Positions 30,702 through 35,823 of a stretch of DNA of 35,823 nucleotides are shown here, piece after piece (the first letter of the stretch is position 1; every line of letters starts with the position of its first letter). Source of the DNA: Methylophaga sp. (GTDB taxonomy: Bacteria > Pseudomonadota > Gammaproteobacteria > Nitrosococcales > Methylophagaceae); contig NZ_VENF01000031.1 of NCBI RefSeq assembly GCF_009711715.1, forward strand, positions 1-35,823, in the 5' to 3' direction. The notes beneath the pieces are model-generated. The model did no database searches. It was given only the letters and a program-made list of their open reading frames with translations, and was not told where the DNA came from. Position numbers and translations under genes: made by a program.

Positions 30702-32555
30702 CTAAATTGACAGCTTGGGTTTATGCTGACGACCGTAAATCAGGTTGACCACGGAGCGCGTACCCATGATCGCGGTAAACATCGAGGTGATAATGCCCAG
30801 GGACAAGGTCACAGCGAAGCCTTTAATCGAACCGGTACCGAAACCGAACAAGACAACTGCCGCAATCAAGGTGGTGATATTGGCGTCGGCAATCGTCGAG
30901 AACGCTTTGCCATAACCGGCGCTGATACTGGATTGCGGACTGTTGCCGTTACGCAGTTCTTCGCGGATACGCTCAAATATCAGTACGTTCGCATCCACCG
31001 CCATACCGACCGTCAATACGATACCGGCAATCCCCGGCAAGGTCAGTGTGGCCTGCAGCATTGACAGCAAGGCAACGATAAAAATCAGGTTGGCTGCCAG
31101 CGCCAGATTGGCTACAAAACCAAACACTTTGTACCAAAGCAGCATGAACACCAGCACAAAGGCAAAACCGATCATAACAGAGGCAAAACCCTGATCGATG
31201 TTGTCCTGACCCAGGCTGGGGCCCACGGTCCGTTCTTCAACGATTTCGATTGGTGCCGCCAAGGCGCCGGCACGCAGCAGCAGGGCCAGATCGCGCGCCT
31301 CGGTGGTGCTGTCGAGGCCAGTGATTTGGAATTTCTTGCTCAGTTGGTCACGAATGGTGGCGACATTAATGATTTCCGGCACCTGACGGCGGACTTTAAC
31401 CAGTTCACCATCAATTTCCTTGGTTTCTGTTTTGGACTCGATAAACACCACCGCCATCGGGTTACCGATGTTATCGCGGGTGATATTGCTGAAAATACGA
31501 GCCCCTTTACCGTCCAGCGTCACGGAAACTGCCGGCGAACCGGACTGCGGATCCAGTGTCGACTGGGCATTGATGACATGCTCACCTGTCAGCATTACCC
31601 GTTTATTGAGCAGGTAAGGCCGGCCATCACGGTGATAATACAGTTCTGAGTTTGGCGGAACCCGGCCGTTGACTGCGTCCTGAACATCACTTTCAAAGTC
31701 GACCAGACGAAATTCCAGTGTTGCTGTAGCACCGAGGATCTTCTTGGCCTGGGCAGTATCCTGCACGCCCGGCAACTGCACAACGATACGGCTGTCACCC
31801 TGTTGCTGGACGGTCGGCTCGGCGACACCCAGTTCATTGATACGGTTACGCAGTGTGGTGATGTTTTGTTGCAGAGCCAGTCGTTTGGTTTCCCGCAGAT
31901 TGACCTCATTCAATTGCATGACCAGAGCCGGATCAGTGGTGTCTTCTGCCACATTGACTAGCAGGGCATCCATTTCACGGCTGATCAGACTCTCCGCTGC
32001 ATCACGGTCTTCGGCATTCCGGAACACGACTATCAACTGCTGATCTTCCACCTTGATTTGCTTGTAACGGATTTTCTCGTCACGCAGACTCAGGCGCAGA
32101 TCACTGCCATAGCCATCAAGCGCCTGTTTCACCGCCGCGACCATATCCACCTCCATCAGGAAATGAACACCGCCACGCAAATCCAGGCCCAGGTTCATCG
32201 GCTCCGCACCCAGTGCCGCCAGCCAGTCCGGTGTCGTCGGTGCCAGGTTCAGCGCAATAATATAATCACCGGTCAGGGTCTGGTTCAGCACTTCCTTGGC
32301 CTGCAACTGGCTGTCAGCAGAGGTCAGACGAACCAGCAACTTGTCATCTTCCAGTTCAATGCCTTTATAGTCGATACCGGCCTGTTTCAGCGCAGTCTCT
32401 GCTTTATCAGCCAGATCCAGATCCACTGTGGCGGAGCGGCCTGCTGAAATCTGCACTGCCGGATCATCACCAAACAGATTGGGCATGGCAAAAATAGTGG
32501 CAACAATCAGTACGACAAGAACCAGCAGGTTCTTCCACATTGGATATCGGTTCAT
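30702..32555 (-). CDS. secD: Protein translocase subunit SecD
   Basis: SecD partners SecF in the proton-driven Sec accessory complex. The 617-residue product has an N-terminal membrane segment (about 9-27). DLRGG is at residues 125-129 at the start of the large periplasmic region, and five more membrane segments lie in the last 180 residues. Those include TVGMAVDANVLIFERIREEL, the proton-path block. Length is normal for gammaproteobacteria (about 615). It lies between yajC and secF, the classical order, 43 bases after yajC. Confidence 0.98.
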   Translation of the reverse strand: MNRYPMWKNLLVLVVLIVATIFAMPNLFGDDPAVQISAGRSATVDLDLADKAETALKQAGIDYKGIELEDDKLLVRLTSADSQLQAKEVLNQTLTGDYIIALNLAPTTPDWLAALGAEPMNLGLDLRGGVHFLMEVDMVAAVKQALDGYGSDLRLSLRDEKIRYKQIKVEDQQLIVVFRNAEDRDAAESLISREMDALLVNVAEDTTDPALVMQLNEVNLRETKRLALQQNITTLRNRINELGVAEPTVQQQGDSRIVVQLPGVQDTAQAKKILGATATLEFRLVDFESDVQDAVNGRVPPNSELYYHRDGRPYLLNKRVMLTGEHVINAQSTLDPQSGSPAVSVTLDGKGARIFSNITRDNIGNPMAVVFIESKTETKEIDGELVKVRRQVPEIINVATIRDQLSKKFQITGLDSTTEARDLALLLRAGALAAPIEIVEERTVGPSLGQDNIDQGFASVMIGFAFVLVFMLLWYKVFGFVANLALAANLIFIVALLSMLQATLTLPGIAGIVLTVGMAVDANVLIFERIREELRNGNSPQSSISAGYGKAFSTIADANITTLIAAVVLFGFGTGSIKGFAVTLSLGIITSMFTAIMGTRSVVNLIYGRQHKPKLSI

Positions 32556-32598
32556 TATTAATTCCTGGTTTTTTTGAAACCGTTTTTCAGGTGGGGTA

Positions 32599-32937
32599 TT
32601 ACAGTTTTTTCAACGTGCCCTTCGGTAACACAGCACTGATTGATTCGCGGCGAACTTTGACTTCGACGCCTTCGGCAATCTGTACCGTAATCGCGTTATC
32701 GGTGATTTCCAGAATTTTACCCATCAGGCCGCCATCGGTTACGACTTCGTCACCTTTGGCGAGCGCAGACTGCATGGCACGGTGTTCTTTAGCCCGTTTT
32801 TGCTGAGGACGAATCAGCATCACATAGAACAGAACCAGCAGCAGGATAGGGAAAGCGAAATCGAGTAGACCGGGGGATGCCGCAGCCTGACTTTCAACGG
32901 CACCGGCATGGGCAGCAGAAATGAAAAAGTCCATCAT
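32599..32937 (-). CDS. yajC: Sec translocon accessory protein YajC
   Basis: YajC is a small inner-membrane protein that co-purifies with SecDF-YidC. The 112-residue product has one membrane segment (about 24-42) followed by the family hallmark LIRPQQKRAKEH, then a small soluble domain with GDEVVTDGGLMGKI. Two ATG codons in tandem begin the frame; the first is used here, and a GAGGA ribosome binding site precedes it. It lies between tgt (75 bases) and secD. Confidence 0.97.
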   Translation of the reverse strand: MMDFFISAAHAGAVESQAAASPGLLDFAFPILLLVLFYVMLIRPQQKRAKEHRAMQSALAKGDEVVTDGGLMGKILEITDNAITVQIAEGVEVKVRRESISAVLPKGTLKKL

Positions 32938-33012
32938 GAGTCCTCAAGTTCAATAATAAAAAGAAACTGATTATGCCACAGCCGGCAGAGTCACCGATAG
33001 CAATGACCCTAA

Positions 33013-34197
<1,185 letters not shown>

Positions 34198-34239
34198 TTA
34201 AGCTAAGATCATTGATGTTAATGCAATCTGGAGCTGTGA

Positions 34240-34932
34240 ATGTCTGATCCGAAAATCATCGTTGCCCTTGACTATGCTGATAAAAATTCGGCCCTGGCTA
34301 TGGCAGATCAAATTGATCCGGCTTCGGCCCGCGTCAAGGTCGGCAAAGAGCTGTTTACCCGTGCCGGCCCCGATGTAGTCAGATCTCTGGTTAGTCGTGG
34401 TTTTGATGTTTTTCTCGATCTGAAATATCACGATATTCCGCATACCGTCGGTCGTGCCTGTGCCGCTGCCGCCGATCTGGGGGTGTGGATGATGAATGTG
34501 CACGCGCTGGGTGGTATGGCAATGATGCAGGCTGCTCGTGAAGCGGTAGGTGACAGTCACGATGCGCCGCGACTGATTGCCGTTACCCTGCTGACCAGTA
34601 TGGACCAGCAAACCTTCGACCTGATTGGTCTGTCGGGCACCCTGGCTGAAAACGTGGTCAAGCTTGCCTGTCTTGCCAAAGACAGCGGTCTTGATGGCGT
34701 GGTCTGCTCAGCACAGGAAGCACCGGCATTAAGAGAAGAACTGGGTGAGCATTTCCAGCTAATCACGCCCGGCATCCGTCCCGTCGGCAGTGACCGCGGT
34801 GATCAGCATCGCACCATGACGCCGGCCGAAGCCATCGCCGCGGGCAGTCATTACCTGGTTATCGGCAGACCGGTGACCGCAGCAAAAGATCCGATGCAGG
34901 CGCTACGTGAAATTGAACAAAGTCTGGCCTGA
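34240..34932 (+). CDS. pyrF: Orotidine 5'-phosphate decarboxylase
   Basis: PyrF performs the last step of UMP synthesis, decarboxylating OMP in the cytoplasm. The 230-residue product has Asp11 and Lys33 in the substrate loops and the catalytic [11 protein letters not shown] with Asp60, Lys62 and Asp65. The phosphate-binding end [16 protein letters not shown] and the final [10 protein letters not shown] are intact. The start at 34240 is behind a GGAG-type ribosome binding site. It is divergent from tgt across 120 bases and stands alone before a terminator. Confidence 0.98.
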   Translation: MSDPKIIVALDYADKNSALAMADQIDPASARVKVGKELFTRAGPDVVRSLVSRGFDVFLDLKYHDIPHTVGRACAAAADLGVWMMNVHALGGMAMMQAAREAVGDSHDAPRLIAVTLLTSMDQQTFDLIGLSGTLAENVVKLACLAKDSGLDGVVCSAQEAPALREELGEHFQLITPGIRPVGSDRGDQHRTMTPAEAIAAGSHYLVIGRPVTAAKDPMQALREIEQSLA

Positions 34933-34950
34933 TAAACAACGCTCACCATA

Positions 34951-34979
34951 AAAAAGGCCATCATTGCGATGGTCTTTTT
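34951..34979. terminator. Bidirectional intrinsic terminator after pyrF
   Basis: AAAAAGGCCATC (34951-34962) pairs with GATGGTCTTTTT (34968-34979), one G-U included, around a five-base loop. T runs are present on both strands. It closes pyrF (plus) and the convergent protease-family gene (minus). Confidence 0.9.
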
Positions 34980-35004
34980 GTTTTCTCTATCGTCATTCCA
35001 AATG

Positions 35005-35568
35005 TCAGTCCGCACCGATATCCGGATCCTGATCGTCGGCATCAAAGCGTACCAGTTCTGAATCAGTATCGCACTGCGCTTCACTGAGAAAGGTTCTGGT
35101 GACATCCACCGGCCCCAGATGCTGAATGGTTCTGCGTCCCAACAGAATCGGGTAAATCATATTGTCACGATCACGCAGGCTGAACTGCTCCTCATAAAGC
35201 CTTTCCCCCACGCAGATAGTCATCAGCACCACAGCGCGTTTGTCGCGACCACCGGCACCGACCGCGGTAAAGTCACGTAGCAGCGGCCGTTCGATCCGTT
35301 CACTGATCTGCTCACCGGACTCGGTGTCTTCCAGATCCACGGTAAATCTGACCCACTCTTCATCATTTTTTTCGAAACGCTCAATATCCTCGGCATGCAT
35401 GGAAGAAGTCAGTGCTCCGGTATCAAGCTTGGCTTTGGCTTCTACGCCCCAGGGCTGTAATTGTATCTTTTCTATCCAGCCCAGCACCTCTTCTGCCTGT
35501 AATCTGGTACTGAACAAGGCCGTGAGCAAACTGATGACGATAAGCGGTCTTATCCCGGCGCTACGCAT
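35005..35568 (-). CDS. RimK-associated 'ATP-dependent zinc protease' family protein, secreted form
   Basis: The 187-residue product begins with a signal peptide (hydrophobic IRPLIVISLLTALFS, cleavage likely after LQA near residue 25). The domain that follows carries LDTGALTSSMHA at 48-59. This is the retropepsin-like aspartate signature of the family annotated as putative ATP-dependent zinc protease (Pfam Zn_protease). LLGRRTIQHLGPVDV, the second conserved block, lies about 50 residues before the C-terminus. Cytoplasmic members accompany rimK; here there is no rimK and the protein is exported, so a periplasmic role is likely but unknown. The C-terminus is strongly acidic. Confidence 0.82.
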   Translation of the reverse strand: MRSAGIRPLIVISLLTALFSTRLQAEEVLGWIEKIQLQPWGVEAKAKLDTGALTSSMHAEDIERFEKNDEEWVRFTVDLEDTESGEQISERIERPLLRDFTAVGAGGRDKRAVVLMTICVGERLYEEQFSLRDRDNMIYPILLGRRTIQHLGPVDVTRTFLSEAQCDTDSELVRFDADDQDPDIGAD

Positions 35569-35681
35569 AAATGTCTTCTCCTGTTTTTAACAAGCCTGAC
35601 TTTAGTTAACCAGAAAAACACAGGGTTCCTGCGCACTTGAGACCTGGCTCACAAATTAAGTCTTTTAATGTGGGTAAATAC

Positions 35682-35694
35682 AAAAAAAGCCCGC
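35682..35694. other. Possible left half of a terminator interrupted by the IS element
   Basis: AAAAAAAGCCCGC looks like the ascending arm of a bidirectional terminator. The matching GCGGGCTTTTTTT arm is not present before the insertion-sequence end at 35698. It could lie on the far side of the element, outside the window. Speculative. Confidence 0.3.
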
Positions 35695-35697
35695 TTT

Positions 35698-35823
35698 TGA
35701 AGTGACCCCATAAAGTTGGACTCATTTTTAATCGGCAACCAAGGCCTGTTTTCGATATTGAATCGGACTCAGGCCTTTTAGTTTGAGCTTAATCCGTTTG
35801 TTGTTGTAGTAATTGATGTACTC
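35698..35823 (-). mobile_element. IS3-family insertion sequence, one end (continues past the window)
   Basis: The element begins at TGAAGTGACCCCATAAAG (35698 onward), which has the TG-ending terminal inverted repeat style of the IS3 family. The C-terminal end of its transposase is just inside. The other end lies beyond the right edge. A target-site duplication cannot be judged from one end. Confidence 0.85.
35728..35823 (-). CDS. IS3-family transposase OrfB, C-terminal 31 residues
   Basis: The minus-strand frame reads EYINYYNNKRIKLKLKGLSP and continues IQYRKQALVAD before a TAA at 35728-35730. The YxNxxRIxxxLxGLSPxQYR pattern is the characteristic C-terminus of IS3-group DDE transposases, downstream of the integrase catalytic core. 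The stop lies 30 bases from the element's end, as expected. Whether the whole gene is intact cannot be seen. Confidence 0.88.
   Translation of the reverse strand, partial: EYINYYNNKRIKLKLKGLSPIQYRKQALVAD

Overview
The window looks like core chromosome of a gammaproteobacterium. The evidence is the gene order (tuf, trpT, secE, nusG, rplKAJL, rpoBC, rpsLG, fusA, tuf; hslVU, DUF971, ubiE, ubiJ, ubiB; tgt, yajC, secD, secF), a DjlA-type co-chaperone, three-helix SecE and UbiJ. A methylotroph-related lineage such as Methylophaga is a guess from formate-tetrahydrofolate ligase and a PQQ-pathway-type beta-propeller protein. I could not test the taxonomy.

Left part, about 1-17118, minus strand. This is one long transcription/translation supercluster. 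It runs tRNA-Tyr, tRNA-Gly, tRNA-Thr, tuf copy 2, tRNA-Trp, secE, nusG, rplK, rplA, (L10-type leader) rplJ, rplL, (GC-rich hairpin spacer) rpoB, rpoC, a terminator-like hairpin, rpsL, rpsG, fusA, and tuf copy 1, which is cut by the left edge. A consensus-like promoter with a GC-rich discriminator sits just upstream of tRNA-Tyr. Candidate autogenous control sites lie ahead of rplK (L1-type) and rplJ (L10-type).

Middle, 17304-23412, plus strand. HslV-HslU (ATP-dependent protease) is followed by a DUF971 protein, then ubiE, ubiJ and ubiB (ubiquinone biosynthesis) and a DjlA-like membrane co-chaperone. Gaps are very short, so this is probably one or two operons.

23413-24012 is a 600-base gene-free stretch. 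Its right two thirds hold a set of strong stem-loops. Every non-Watson-Crick pair I found in the two main stems is G-U compatible only for RNA copied in the plus direction. This is the most interesting unexplained structure in the window.

24013-29254, minus strand. fhs, ubiX, mpl and a five-helix membrane protein are present; the last three are overlapping or abutting. A secreted YVTN-type beta-propeller protein lies upstream. A small orphan ORF (29440-29694, plus) follows and ends at a strong bidirectional terminator.

29739-34119, minus strand: tgt, yajC, secD, secF (queuosine tRNA modification plus the Sec accessory complex), without queA immediately upstream. pyrF diverges from it on the plus strand and ends at a terminator. 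A periplasmic retropepsin-like 'zinc protease' family protein follows on the minus strand. The right edge enters an IS3-family element, of which one terminal repeat and the transposase C-terminus are visible.

Most of the window is conserved housekeeping DNA. I saw no CRISPR array, prophage, defence system or biosynthetic cluster.
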